Assembly: GCF_036173125.1 (NCBI RefSeq)
Contig: NZ_CP108054.1
Span: forward strand, 8,523,001 to 8,587,000
Source of the DNA: Streptomyces sp. NBC_00286
Lineage (GTDB): Bacteria; Actinomycetota; Actinomycetes; Streptomycetales; Streptomycetaceae
Direction of reading: 5' to 3'
DNA: 64,000 nt
How positions within the stretch are numbered: the first letter of the stretch is position 1; the number at the start of each line of letters is the position of its first letter. The notes below the pieces were generated by a model. It had not been told where the DNA came from. It saw nothing but the letters and a program-made list of their open reading frames with translations, and ran no database searches. Below, one piece after another: positions 49,707 through 61,936 of the stretch. The translations under genes were made by a program, and so were the position numbers.

Positions 49707-50831
49707 ATGTCAGAGGTGTACGCGGCCCGCCGCGAACGGCTCCGGGAGCGATGTGCGGCCGGCGGCAGCGCTGCCGCACTGGTGTCCCGGCCCGCCAACG
49801 TCCGCTACCTCGCGGGCGCAGCCCCCCGCGGCGCCGTACTGCTACTGGGCAGCGGAACTGACCTGATGGTCTGCCCGGGCCCGCGCCCAGGGGACCTCGG
49901 CGCGCACCCGGACGACGAGCGGCCCGACGAGGCGCTACGCCTCCACTACCTCCCCGGCACAGGCACCGGCGGCGACCCCGCCGTGGCCGCCGCCGACCTA
50001 GCCGCCGGCCAGGGCGCCGACTCCCTCGCCGTGGAGGAGCACCACCTCACCGTGGCCCGGCACAGATCCATCCGCTCGGTGGTGCCACGCCTGCGCCTCG
50101 CAGAACTGGGTGGCGCCGTCGAGCAGTTGCGCCTCGTCAAGGACGAGGAGGAGCTCTCCTGCCTCCGCATCGGCGCCGAGATCGCCGACCAGGCGCTGAG
50201 CGAACTCCTCGAATCGATCCTCGTCGGCCGCACCGAGCGCCACCTCGCCCTGGAGCTGGAGCGCCGCCTCGTCGACCACGGCGCCGACGGGCCGGCCTTC
50301 GCGACCTCCGTCGGCACAGGGCCGAACTCGGGGCGTCGCGGCCACCGCCCCACCGACCGGCGGGTCGAGGAGGGCGACTTCCTCTCCGTATGCCTGGGGG
50401 CGAATTACCGCGGCTATCGCAGCGAGATCGGGCGTACGTTCGTGATCGGGACCTCGCCCGCCGACTGGCAGATCGAGCTGTACGACCTTGTCTTCGCCGC
50501 CCAGAGGGCCGGTCGGGAGGCGCTCGTGCCCGGTGCCGAGTACCGCGATGTGGACCGTGCCGCCCGGCAGGTGCTGGACTCCGCGGGGTTCGGGCACGGC
50601 CTTCCTTCGCTGACCGGGCACGGGGTCGGGCTCGAAATCGATGAGGACCCTCAGCTGGCCCCCGCGGCCATGGGTAAACTGGACGCTTGCGTGCCGGTCA
50701 CCGTCGAACCGGGGGTCCACCTCCCGGGCCGGGGCGGTGTCCGGATCGATGACACGCTCGTCGTACGCCCCGAGGCGGACGGCGGACCCGAGCTACTCAC
50801 CATCACGACCAAGGAGCTGCTCGCGCTCTAG
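49707..50831 (+). CDS. M24 peptidase-family (Xaa-Pro dipeptidase-like) protein with altered metal site
   Basis: A 374-residue creatinase/prolidase-fold protein. The usual dinuclear metal ligands are D, D, H, E, E. Here the first Asp position is Cys229 ([15 protein letters not shown]), the second is Glu240, His305 (TGHGVGLE) and Glu334 (TVEPGVH) are kept, and the last Glu is Asp348 (GGVRIDDT). The usual vHE His after GHG is Asp312 (EIDEDP). Activity as a proline peptidase is therefore doubtful. TAGGCT at 49695-49700 lies 6 bases before the ATG and no Shine-Dalgarno is seen, so the mRNA is probably leaderless. It precedes efp by 59 bases. Confidence 0.85.
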   Translation: MSEVYAARRERLRERCAAGGSAAALVSRPANVRYLAGAAPRGAVLLLGSGTDLMVCPGPRPGDLGAHPDDERPDEALRLHYLPGTGTGGDPAVAAADLAAGQGADSLAVEEHHLTVARHRSIRSVVPRLRLAELGGAVEQLRLVKDEEELSCLRIGAEIADQALSELLESILVGRTERHLALELERRLVDHGADGPAFATSVGTGPNSGRRGHRPTDRRVEEGDFLSVCLGANYRGYRSEIGRTFVIGTSPADWQIELYDLVFAAQRAGREALVPGAEYRDVDRAARQVLDSAGFGHGLPSLTGHGVGLEIDEDPQLAPAAMGKLDACVPVTVEPGVHLPGRGGVRIDDTLVVRPEADGGPELLTITTKELLAL

Positions 50832-50890
50832 CCTCCGAGCTGTGCGCCTGCCCCGGGGTCGTCCACGTCAGTCCAGGAGATTCCGCAACC

Positions 50891-51457
50891 GTGGCTTCCA
50901 CGAACGACCTCAAGAACGGCCTGGTGCTCAAGCTCGAAGGCGGCCAGCTCTGGTCCGTCGTCGAGTTCCAGCACGTCAAGCCCGGCAAGGGCCCGGCCTT
51001 CGTGCGCACCAAGCTCAAGAACGTGCTCTCCGGCAAGGTCGTCGACAAGACGTTCAATGCCGGCGTCAAGGTCGAAACGGCCACCGTCGACAAGCGCGAC
51101 ATGCAGTTCTCGTACATGGACGGCGAATACTTCGTCTTCATGGACATGGAGACCTACGACCAGCTCATGGTCGACCGGAAGGCCGTCGGCGACGCCGCCA
51201 ACTTCCTCGTCGAGGGCTTCACGGCCACCGTCGCGCAGCACGAGGGCGAGGTGCTCTTCGTCGAGCTCCCGGCCGCCGTCGAGCTGAGCGTCCAGGAGAC
51301 CGAGCCGGGCGTCCAGGGCGACCGCTCCACCGGTGGCACCAAGCCCGCCATCCTGGAGACCGGCCACCAGATCAACGTGCCGCTCTTCATCACCACCGGC
51401 GAGAAGATCAAGGTCGACACCCGTACGAGCGACTACCTCGGCCGGGTGAACAGCTAA
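50891..51457 (+). CDS. efp: Elongation factor P
   Basis: A 188-residue three-domain protein that rescues ribosomes stalled at polyproline. The tip loop in domain I is KPGKGPAF with Lys33 flanked as PGKGP, the actinobacterial form reported to work without lysine modification. No EpmA/EpmB-type modification gene is in the window. The start is GTG with AGGAGA upstream. nusB follows after 2 bases. Confidence 0.96.
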   Translation: MASTNDLKNGLVLKLEGGQLWSVVEFQHVKPGKGPAFVRTKLKNVLSGKVVDKTFNAGVKVETATVDKRDMQFSYMDGEYFVFMDMETYDQLMVDRKAVGDAANFLVEGFTATVAQHEGEVLFVELPAAVELSVQETEPGVQGDRSTGGTKPAILETGHQINVPLFITTGEKIKVDTRTSDYLGRVNS

Positions 51458-51459
51458 CC

Positions 51460-51891
51460 GTGGCTGCCCGCAATACGGCCCGCAAGCGCGCCTTCCAGAT
51501 CCTCTTCGAGGGTGATCAGCGCGGCGTGGACGTCCTGACGGTCCTCGCGGACTGGATCCGGCACTCTCGGACCGACACCCGGCAGCCGCCGGTGAGTGAG
51601 TACACGATGCAGCTTGTCGAGGGCTACGCGAAGTACGAGCGGCGCATCGACGAGCTCATCGCGCAGTACGCGGTCGACTGGACGCTGGACAGGATGCCGG
51701 TCGTGGACCGCAACATCCTGCGCCTCGGCGCGTACGAGCTGATCTGGGTCGACGAGACGCCGGACGCCGTCGTCCTCGACGAGATGGTCCAGCTCGCGAA
51801 GGAGTTCTCCACGGACGAGTCCCCGGCCTTCGTGAACGGTCTCCTCGGCCGCTTCAAGGAGCTGAAGCCGTCGCTGCGCCGGGACGAGTAG
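51460..51891 (+). CDS. nusB: Transcription antitermination protein NusB
   Basis: A 143-residue all-helical protein (ARNTARKRAFQILFEGDQRG ... MPVVDRNILRLGAYELIW ... EFSTDESPAFVNGLLGRF). It binds boxA RNA with S10 (NusE) to prevent premature termination of rRNA transcripts. The GTG lies 2 bases after efp and both probably share one message, ended by the hairpin at 51907-51943. Confidence 0.95.
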   Translation: MAARNTARKRAFQILFEGDQRGVDVLTVLADWIRHSRTDTRQPPVSEYTMQLVEGYAKYERRIDELIAQYAVDWTLDRMPVVDRNILRLGAYELIWVDETPDAVVLDEMVQLAKEFSTDESPAFVNGLLGRFKELKPSLRRDE

Positions 51892-51906
51892 CGCCACAGG
51901 TCGTCA

Positions 51907-51943
51907 CGGAGGGCCCGCAGCACCGGCTGCTGCGGGCCCTCCG
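51907..51943 (+). terminator. Terminator of efp-nusB
   Basis: A perfect 16-bp inverted repeat (51907-51922 and 51928-51943) with a 5-base loop, 15 bases after the nusB stop. Confidence 0.8.
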
Positions 51944-51945
51944 GC

Positions 51946-51991
51946 GTGTTCTGCGGCGAGCCGGAAATGTGTTTTGCGGCGAGCCGGAAAG
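51946..51991. repeat. 23-bp tandem duplication between nusB and bldD
   Basis: Bases 51946-51968 and 51969-51991 are two adjacent copies of a 23-base unit around TGCGGCGAGCCGGAAA, differing at two positions. A further AGCCGGAAA follows. They lie between the two converging terminators. Confidence 0.75.
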
Positions 51992-52007
51992 CCGGAAACA
52001 AAGCCGC

Positions 52008-52043
52008 CGGGGTGGCCGGAACGCTCAGGTTCCGGCCACCCCG
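52008..52043 (-). terminator. Terminator of bldD
   Basis: A perfect 15-bp inverted repeat (52008-52022 and 52029-52043) with a 6-base loop lies 30 bases past the bldD stop on the leftward strand. Confidence 0.75.
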
Positions 52044-52073
52044 ACGGCACGTTTCTTCAGGGGCCGAGGCCGG

Positions 52074-52574
52074 TCAGGCCTCCTCGTGGGAGACCGCGCG
52101 GCGCGCGTCCGCGTCGAGGACGCCCCAGTTGATCAGCTGCTCGGTGAGGACCGAGGGGGACTGGTCGTAGATCACGGCGAGGGTGCGCAGGTCGTCCTGG
52201 CGGATGGAGAGCACCTTGCCGTTGTAGTCGCCGCGCTGGGACTGGATCGTCGCCGCGTAACGCTGCAGGGGGCCCGCCTTCTCGGCAGGGACGTGGGCCA
52301 GCCGCTCCAGGTCCAGGACCAGCTTCGGCGGGGGCTCGGCGGCGCCGCCCGGCGTGGTGCCCGGCAGCAGCTCCTGCACCGGAACGCCGTAGAAGTCCGC
52401 CAGCTCGGCGAGGCGCTGCACGGTGACGGCGCGGTCGCCGCGCTCGTACGAACCGACCACGACCGCCTTCCAGCGTCCCTGGGACTTCTCCTCGACGCCG
52501 TGGAGGGAAAGGCCCTGCTGGGTACGGATCGCGCGGAGCTTGGCCCCGAGCTGTTTGGCGTATTCGCTGGACAT
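52074..52574 (-). CDS. bldD: Developmental transcriptional repressor BldD
   Basis: A 166-residue regulator of Streptomyces development. An XRE-type helix-turn-helix domain occupies about residues 4-72 (LGAKLRAIRTQQGLSLHGVE ... YERGDRAVTVQRLAELADFYG). The C-terminal domain has the c-di-GMP-binding motifs RGD (114-116) and RQDD (125-128), at the positions known for S. coelicolor and S. venezuelae BldD, where tetrameric c-di-GMP drives dimerisation. It represses sporulation genes during growth. Its own promoter region carries a BldD-type operator, fitting the known autoregulation. It is convergent with nusB and divergent from pyrR. Confidence 0.97.
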   Translation of the reverse strand: MSSEYAKQLGAKLRAIRTQQGLSLHGVEEKSQGRWKAVVVGSYERGDRAVTVQRLAELADFYGVPVQELLPGTTPGGAAEPPPKLVLDLERLAHVPAEKAGPLQRYAATIQSQRGDYNGKVLSIRQDDLRTLAVIYDQSPSVLTEQLINWGVLDADARRAVSHEEA

Positions 52575-52620
52575 ATAGCTCCCCGGACACTGTGTCGACG
52601 TGCGGTTTTGCTTCGCGGCT

Positions 52621-52631
52621 GGTGACTCACT
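52621..52631 (-). promoter_or_regulatory. BldD-type operator upstream of bldD
   Basis: On the bldD strand the sequence reads AGTGA-G-TCACC, which matches the published BldD target form AGTgA(n)TCACc with a one-base spacer. It lies 47-57 bases before the bldD ATG. Autorepression of bldD is established in S. coelicolor; this site is the likely means. Confidence 0.7.
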
Positions 52632-52792
52632 GTGAGGTTACGCAGCGTTACTCTTCCCCGTCAAGCCGAATGGTCCCGCCCGCCCCATCCGTGGGAGCCG
52701 GGAGAAGTGACGTCAGATGGTGAGGGAGTGACTGCAGGGGGGTGATCAGGGCCGTTGCCGGGCTGGTACCGTTGTTGGCGCAATTCCGACGT

Positions 52793-52827
52793 CCTTTAAG
52801 GTCCGTCCCGTGAGGCGGAGAAGGAGG
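52793..52827 (+). promoter_or_regulatory. PyrR-binding loop overlapping the pyrR ribosome-binding site
   Basis: GTCCCGTGAGGC (52805-52816) matches the conserved PyrR RNA-binding loop (RUCCNGNGAGGY). Flanking bases can pair: TCCG/CGGA (52802-52805 with 52816-52819) and CCTT/AAGG (52793-52796 with 52821-52824). The last arm is part of the Shine-Dalgarno AGAAGGAGG. UMP-bound PyrR would thus hide the ribosome-binding site. This is the translational mode reported for mycobacteria, unlike the attenuator of Bacillus; no terminator hairpin is seen before pyrR. Confidence 0.7.
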
Positions 52828-52837
52828 TCCGTCTCGT

Positions 52838-53410
52838 ATGGACACACAGCAGTCCGAATCCCGGGCCGTGCTCGAAGGCCCCGACATCGCGCGGGTGTTG
52901 ACCCGCATCGCCCACGAGATCGTCGAGCGCGCCAAGGGCGCCGACGACGTGGTGCTTCTCGGCATTCCGACCAGAGGCGTCTTCCTCGCCCAGCGGCTCG
53001 CCGCCAAGCTCGAGGAGATCACCGACCGCAAGATCCCGGTCGGCTCGCTCGACATCACCATGTACCGCGACGACCTGCGCATGAAGCCGCCACGTGCGCT
53101 GGCCCGCACCGACATCCCGGCCGACGGCATCGACGGCCGGCTGGTCGTCCTCGTCGACGACGTGCTCTTCTCAGGGCGCACCATCCGCGCCGCGCTCGAC
53201 GCGCTGAACGACATCGGCCGTCCGCGCGCCGTGCAGCTCGCGGTCCTCGTCGACCGAGGCCATCGAGAACTCCCGATCCGCGCCGACTATGTCGGCAAGA
53301 ACCTCCCCACGTCGTTGCGGGAGACGGTCAAGGTCCAGCTCGCCGAGGAGGACGGTCGCGACACCGTGCTGCTCGGCGCCAAGCAGGCCTCACCGGGCGC
53401 GCAGCAGTAG
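52838..53410 (+). CDS. pyrR: Bifunctional pyr operon regulator / uracil phosphoribosyltransferase PyrR
   Basis: A 190-residue type I phosphoribosyltransferase-fold regulator. The PRPP loop is [35 protein letters not shown] and the C-terminal basic RNA-binding surface are as in the family. It senses UMP/PRPP and represses the pyr operon by binding its leader RNA. It is the first gene of the operon and has a strong Shine-Dalgarno (AAGGAGG) inside the regulatory loop. pyrB starts 121 bases later with no terminator between. Confidence 0.96.
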   Translation: MDTQQSESRAVLEGPDIARVLTRIAHEIVERAKGADDVVLLGIPTRGVFLAQRLAAKLEEITDRKIPVGSLDITMYRDDLRMKPPRALARTDIPADGIDGRLVVLVDDVLFSGRTIRAALDALNDIGRPRAVQLAVLVDRGHRELPIRADYVGKNLPTSLRETVKVQLAEEDGRDTVLLGAKQASPGAQQ

Positions 53411-53531
53411 CACTCCGGCGTACGTCCCTGCCGTAAGCCCCCGAGCGCGCCTGTGCGTGCCTGCCTGCCCGGCTGCGACCTCCCGCCGGGCCCTCGCCTC
53501 CCGAACTGAACTGCCTTACGGAGCCTGACAG

Positions 53532-54509
53532 ATGCAGCGTCATCTCATCTCGGCCGCCGACCTCACCCGCGACGACGCCGTCCTGATCCTCGACACCGCC
53601 GAGGAGATGGCCCGGGTCGCCGACCGGCCGATCAAGAAACTGCCGACCCTGCGCGGCCGCACCGTCGTCAACCTCTTCTTCGAGGACTCGACCCGTACCC
53701 GGATCTCCTTCGAGGCCGCCGAGAAGCGACTCTCCGCCGATGTGATCAATTTCACCGCGAAGGGGTCCAGCGTCTCCAAGGGCGAGTCCCTGAAGGACAC
53801 CGCTCAGACGCTGGAGGCGATGGGTGTCGACGCCGTCGTCATCCGGCACGGCGCCTCTGGAGCCCCGTACCGTCTCGCGACCTCCGGCTGGATCGACGCC
53901 GCCGTCATCAACGCCGGCGACGGCACCCACCAGCACCCCACCCAGGCCCTGCTCGATGCCTTCACCATGCGGCGCCGCCTCGTCGGGCGGGACGCCGGGC
54001 TCGGGCAGGACCTCGACGGCAAGCGCATCACGATCGTCGGCGACATCCTGCACGGCAGGGTCGCCCGCTCGAACGTCGACCTGCTGCACACCCTCGGCGC
54101 CCAGGTCACACTCGTCGCCCCGCCCACCCTGCTGCCCGTCGGCGTGGAGACCTGGCCCTGTGAGGTGTCGTACGACCTGGACAGCACGCTGCCCAAGTCC
54201 GACGCGGTGATGATGCTGCGCGTCCAGCGCGAGCGGATGAACGCGGCCTTCTTCCCGACCGAGCGCGAGTACTCACGGCGCTACGGCCTCGACGGCGACC
54301 GTATGGCGCGGATGCCCGAGCACGCCATCGTGATGCACCCCGGGCCGATGGTCCGCGGCATGGAGATCACCGCCGAGGTCGCCGACTCCGACCGTTGTAC
54401 CGCCATCGAGCAGGTGACGAATGGTGTCTCGATCCGTATGGCGGTCCTGTATCTGCTCCTGGGCGGCAACGAGCCCGCCGTCACCCACACCCGTACCGAG
54501 GAGAAGTAA
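53532..54509 (+). CDS. pyrB: Aspartate carbamoyltransferase catalytic subunit
   Basis: A 325-residue enzyme joining carbamoyl phosphate and aspartate. [14 protein letters not shown] is the carbamoyl-phosphate site, [16 protein letters not shown] and the later MHPGPMVRG complete the active site. No pyrI regulatory subunit is present, as usual in actinomycetes. The stop is 5 bases before pyrC. Confidence 0.97.
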   Translation: MQRHLISAADLTRDDAVLILDTAEEMARVADRPIKKLPTLRGRTVVNLFFEDSTRTRISFEAAEKRLSADVINFTAKGSSVSKGESLKDTAQTLEAMGVDAVVIRHGASGAPYRLATSGWIDAAVINAGDGTHQHPTQALLDAFTMRRRLVGRDAGLGQDLDGKRITIVGDILHGRVARSNVDLLHTLGAQVTLVAPPTLLPVGVETWPCEVSYDLDSTLPKSDAVMMLRVQRERMNAAFFPTEREYSRRYGLDGDRMARMPEHAIVMHPGPMVRGMEITAEVADSDRCTAIEQVTNGVSIRMAVLYLLLGGNEPAVTHTRTEEK

Positions 54510-54514
54510 GACAG

Positions 54515-55801
54515 ATGAGCAAGATCCTTATTCGTGGTGCGAAGGTGCTCGGCGGCGAGCCGCAGGACGTCCTGATCGACGGTGACACCATCGTGGAGGT
54601 CGGTGCCGGACTTCCCGCCGAGGGGGCCGAGGTCGTCGAGGCCGAAGGCAAGGTGCTTCTGCCGGGTCTCGTCGACCTGCACACCCATCTGCGGGAGCCC
54701 GGGCGTGAGGACTCCGAGACGGTCCTGACGGGTACGCGGGCTGCCGCGAGCGGTGGTTACACGGCCGTGTTCGCCATGGCCAACACCTTCCCGGTCGCCG
54801 ACACCGCCGGTGTGGTCGAGCAGGTCTACCGGCTCGGCCAGCAGCACGGCTACTGCGATGTGCAGCCCATCGGCGCCGTCACGGTCGGCCTGGAGGGCAA
54901 GAAGCTCGCCGAACTGGGCGCCATGCACGAGTCGGCGGCCGGCGTCACCGTCTTCTCCGACGACGGCAAGTGCGTGGACGACGCCGTGATCATGCGTCGG
55001 GCGCTGGAGTACGTGAAGGCCTTCGGCGGCGTCGTGGCCCAGCACGCGCAAGAGCCGCGGCTGACCGAGGGCGCCCAGATGAACGAGGGCATCGTCTCGG
55101 CCGAGTTGGGGCTCGGCGGCTGGCCCGCCGTCGCCGAGGAGTCGATCATCGCGCGCGATGTGCTGCTCGCCGAGCACGTGCACTCCCGGGTGCACATCTG
55201 CCATCTGTCGACCGCCGGTTCGGTGGAGATCGTGCGCTGGGCCAAGTCCCGCGGCATCGACGTCACCGCCGAGGTCACCCCGCACCACCTGCTCCTCACC
55301 GATGAGCTGGTCCGCTCGTACAACCCGGTCTACAAGGTCAACCCGCCGCTGCGCACCGAGCGCGACGTGATGGCCCTGCGCGAGGCGCTCGCCGACGGCA
55401 CGATCGACATCGTCGCCACCGACCACGCCCCGCACCCGCACGAGGACAAGGACTGCGAGTGGGCCGCGGCGGCCATGGGCATGGTCGGCCTGGAGACCGC
55501 GCTGTCCGTGGTCCAGCAGACGATGGTCGACAGCGGACTGCTCGACTGGGCCGGCGTCGCGGACCGGATGTCCTTCAAACCCGCCCGGATCGGCCGGGCG
55601 ACAGGCCACGGCCGTCCCGTCTCGGCAGGTGAGCCCGCCAACCTCACGCTGGTCGATCCGGCATACCGTGGGACCGTGGACCCCACGGGCTTCGCGTCGC
55701 GCAGCCGCAACACTCCGTACGAGGGTCGTGAACTGCCGGGCCGTGTCACGCACACATGGCTGCGGGGCCGCGCCACGCTCGTCGACGGGAAGCTCGCGTG
55801 A
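54515..55801 (+). CDS. pyrC: Dihydroorotase
   Basis: A 428-residue class I amidohydrolase that closes carbamoyl-aspartate to dihydroorotate. The zinc motif is DLHTHLREPG (HxH); later His ligands lie in VHICHLST and the catalytic Asp in ATDHAPHPHED. The ATG is 5 bases after pyrB. Its stop overlaps the GTG of the PH-like gene. Confidence 0.96.
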   Translation: MSKILIRGAKVLGGEPQDVLIDGDTIVEVGAGLPAEGAEVVEAEGKVLLPGLVDLHTHLREPGREDSETVLTGTRAAASGGYTAVFAMANTFPVADTAGVVEQVYRLGQQHGYCDVQPIGAVTVGLEGKKLAELGAMHESAAGVTVFSDDGKCVDDAVIMRRALEYVKAFGGVVAQHAQEPRLTEGAQMNEGIVSAELGLGGWPAVAEESIIARDVLLAEHVHSRVHICHLSTAGSVEIVRWAKSRGIDVTAEVTPHHLLLTDELVRSYNPVYKVNPPLRTERDVMALREALADGTIDIVATDHAPHPHEDKDCEWAAAAMGMVGLETALSVVQQTMVDSGLLDWAGVADRMSFKPARIGRATGHGRPVSAGEPANLTLVDPAYRGTVDPTGFASRSRNTPYEGRELPGRVTHTWLRGRATLVDGKLA

Positions 55802-56376
55802 CACCACTGACGCAACTGACGTACGCCGCGGAACAGAAGTCGGCGGAAGTGACCGACTGGGCCGCCCGCATCGGCTGGCTCGTGGGCCTCGCGCTCTTCG
55901 TCGCCCTCGTCTACTGGCTGATGCGCGAGGGCTGGAAGTGGCGCGGCACGCTCCAGGGCGACCTGCCCGAGCTGCCCCAGGCCCCGGATGAGCCCGGTCC
56001 GGTGAAGCTGACGATGAGTGGCCGCTACCACGGCTCGACCACCGCCGGTCAGTGGCTCGACCGCATCGTGGCGCACGGCTTGGGCACCCGCAGCCGGGTC
56101 GAACTCACGCTGACGGACGCGGGCCTGGATGTCGTACGCCCCGGAGCGGCCGACTTCTTCGTGCCTCTCGAGGCGCTGCGCGAGGCCCGGCTCGACAAGG
56201 GCATCGCGGGCAAGGTCCTCACCGAGGGCGGCCTGTTGGTGGTCACCTGGGAGCACGGCGACAGGCTGCTCGACTCCGGGTTCCGCTCCGACCACGCGGC
56301 CGAGCACAACGAGTGGGTCGAGACCCTGAACCAGATGATCAACAAGGACAGCAACAAGACGGAAGGCGCACGATGA
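55798..56376 (+). CDS. PH-like domain membrane protein in the pyr operon
   Basis: A 192-residue protein with one membrane helix ([21 protein letters not shown], about 25-45), then a soluble beta-rich domain (about 75-185) resembling the bacterial PH-like domains of actinobacterial pyr operons (M. tuberculosis has one between pyrC and carA). It overlaps pyrC and carA by 4 bases each, so its synthesis is tightly tied to pyrimidine enzymes. Its role is unknown; it may tether enzymes to the membrane, but this is inference. Confidence 0.8.
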   Translation: MTPLTQLTYAAEQKSAEVTDWAARIGWLVGLALFVALVYWLMREGWKWRGTLQGDLPELPQAPDEPGPVKLTMSGRYHGSTTAGQWLDRIVAHGLGTRSRVELTLTDAGLDVVRPGAADFFVPLEALREARLDKGIAGKVLTEGGLLVVTWEHGDRLLDSGFRSDHAAEHNEWVETLNQMINKDSNKTEGAR

Positions 56377-57516
56377 CCACCTCCACCAGGGGAGCCTCCA
56401 GAACTCCCGCCGTACTTGTCCTGGAGGACGGCCGGACCTTCCGCGGTCGCGCCTACGGGGCCGTGGGGGTGACCTTCGGAGAGGCCGTCTTCTCCACCGG
56501 GATGACCGGCTACCAGGAGACCCTCACCGACCCCTCGTACCACCGCCAGGTCGTCGTGATGACCGCCCCGCACGTCGGCAACACCGGCGTCAACGACGAG
56601 GACCCCGAGTCGAAGCGGATCTGGGTCGCCGGCTATGTCGTACGCGACCCCGCGCGCGTGCCCTCCAACTGGCGCTCCCGCCGCTCGCTCGACGAGGAGC
56701 TCGCACGGCAGGACGTCGTCGGGATCTCCGGCATCGACACCCGGGCGCTCACCCGCCATCTGCGCGAGCGCGGCGCCATGCGCGTCGGCATCTTCTCCGG
56801 GAACGCGCTGCCCGACGAGGGCACGATGCTCGCCGAGGTGCGTCAGGCCCCCGAGATGAAGGGCGCCAGCCTGTACGAGGAGGTCGCCACGGAGGAGGCG
56901 TACGTCGTCCCCGCCATCGGCGAGAAGAAGTTCACCGTCGCCGCCGTGGACCTCGGCATCAAGGGCATGACCCCGCACCGTATGGCCGAGCGCGGCATCG
57001 AGGTGCATGTGCTGCCCGCCACCGCGACCGCCGAGGACATCTACGCGGTCGATCCCGACGGCGTGTTCTTCTCCAACGGTCCCGGCGACCCGGAGAAGGC
57101 CGAGCACCCGGTCGCCCTGATGCGCGCCGTGCTCGAGCGCAAGATCCCGCTCTTCGGCATCTGTTTCGGCAACCAGATCCTGGGGCGCGCGCTCGGCTTC
57201 GGCACGTACAAGCTGAAGTACGGCCACCGGGGCATCAACCAGCCGGTCCAGGACCGTACGACCGGCAAGGTCGAGGTCACCGCGCACAACCACGGTTTCG
57301 CCGTCGACGCGCCGCTCGACCGCGTCAGCGCCACCCCCTACGGGCGTGCCGAGGTCTCGCACGTCTGCCTGAACGACCAGGTCGTCGAAGGGCTCCAGCT
57401 GCTCGACCAGCCGGCGTTCAGCGTCCAGTACCACCCCGAGGCGGCGGCGGGCCCGCACGACGCGGCCTACCTGTTCGACCGCTTCGTAGAGCTCATGGCA
57501 GAAAAGGGAGCCCAGC

Positions 57517-57524
<8 letters not shown>
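56373..57524 (+). CDS. carA: Carbamoyl-phosphate synthase small subunit
   Basis: A 383-residue glutaminase subunit. The N-terminal domain has [13 protein letters not shown] and [15 protein letters not shown]; the class I amidotransferase domain has the nucleophile Cys in [11 protein letters not shown] and the His-Glu pair in QYHPEA. It supplies ammonia to CarB. The ATG overlaps the upstream stop. The end overlaps carB by 8 bases. Confidence 0.97.
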
Positions 57525-60825
<3,301 letters not shown>

Positions 60826-60829
60826 CGCC

Positions 60830-61936
60830 ATGTACTCACTGTTCTTCAGTTTGTTCTTCAAACGGATGGATCCGGAGCGGGCCCACCACCTGGCCGTCGC
60901 CTGGATCCGCCTCGCCGCCCGCGTCCCTGTGCTGCGTACGTTCCTCGCGGCCGCCCTTGCCCCCCGCTACGAGGAGCTGCGCACCGAGGCCTTCGGGCTG
61001 CGGATGCACGGGCCGTTCGGGCTCGCGGCCGGCTTCGACAAGAATGCGATCGCGGTCGACGGGATGTCGATGCTCGGCTTCGACCATGTCGAGATCGGCA
61101 CGGTCACGGGGGAGCCGCAGCCCGGCAACCCCCGTAAGCGGCTGTTCCGGCTTGTGCCGGACCGGGCGCTGATCAACCGCATGGGGTTCAACAACGAGGG
61201 CTCGGCGGCCGTTGCGGAGCGTCTGGCAGGCCGTGAGGCGGTCTTCAGGACCACCGTGGGCGTCAACATCGGCAAGACCAAGGTCGTACCCGAGGCCGAG
61301 GCGGTCGACGACTACGTGAAGTCGACGCGGCGGCTTGCCCGCCACGCCGACTACCTGGTCGTCAACGTTTCCTCGCCGAACACGCCGGGCCTCAGGAATC
61401 TGCAGGCGGTGGACCATCTGCGCCCCCTGCTGAGCGCCGTCCGTGAAGCCGCCGACCAGGCCGTGACCGAGCGCCGCGTCCCGCTCCTGGTGAAGATCGC
61501 GCCCGACCTCGCCGACGAGGACATCGACGCCGTCGCCGACCTCGCCGTGGAGCTCGGCCTGGACGGGATCATCGCCACGAACACGACCATCGCGCGCGAG
61601 GGGCTCGGTTTGACATCCGAACCCTCCCTCGTGAAGGAAACCGGTGGCCTCTCGGGTGCGCCACTGAAATCGCGCTCCCTGGAGGTGCTGCGTCGCCTCT
61701 ACGCGCGCGTGGGCGACGACATCACGCTCGTGGGCGTCGGCGGCATCGAGAACGCCGAGGACGCCTGGCAGCGCATCCTGGCCGGTGCCACCCTGGTCCA
61801 GGGCTACAGCGCCTTCATCTACGAGGGCCCCTTCTGGAGCCGCGCGATCCACAAGGGACTCGCCGCCCGCCTTCGTACGAGCCCGTACGCCACCCTCGCC
61901 GACGCGGTCGGCGCCGACGTCAAGGAGCCCGTGTGA
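60830..61936 (+). CDS. pyrD: Dihydroorotate dehydrogenase (quinone), class 2
   Basis: A 368-residue FMN enzyme oxidising dihydroorotate with menaquinone. The N-terminal amphipathic hairpin (MYSLFFSLFFKRMDPERAHH) is the membrane and quinone entry region of class 2. NVSSPNTPGLR carries the catalytic Ser, and GLAAGFDKNAIAVDG and GVGGIENAEDAW bind FMN. It overlaps pyrF by 4 bases (GTGA). Confidence 0.96.
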   Translation: MYSLFFSLFFKRMDPERAHHLAVAWIRLAARVPVLRTFLAAALAPRYEELRTEAFGLRMHGPFGLAAGFDKNAIAVDGMSMLGFDHVEIGTVTGEPQPGNPRKRLFRLVPDRALINRMGFNNEGSAAVAERLAGREAVFRTTVGVNIGKTKVVPEAEAVDDYVKSTRRLARHADYLVVNVSSPNTPGLRNLQAVDHLRPLLSAVREAADQAVTERRVPLLVKIAPDLADEDIDAVADLAVELGLDGIIATNTTIAREGLGLTSEPSLVKETGGLSGAPLKSRSLEVLRRLYARVGDDITLVGVGGIENAEDAWQRILAGATLVQGYSAFIYEGPFWSRAIHKGLAARLRTSPYATLADAVGADVKEPV

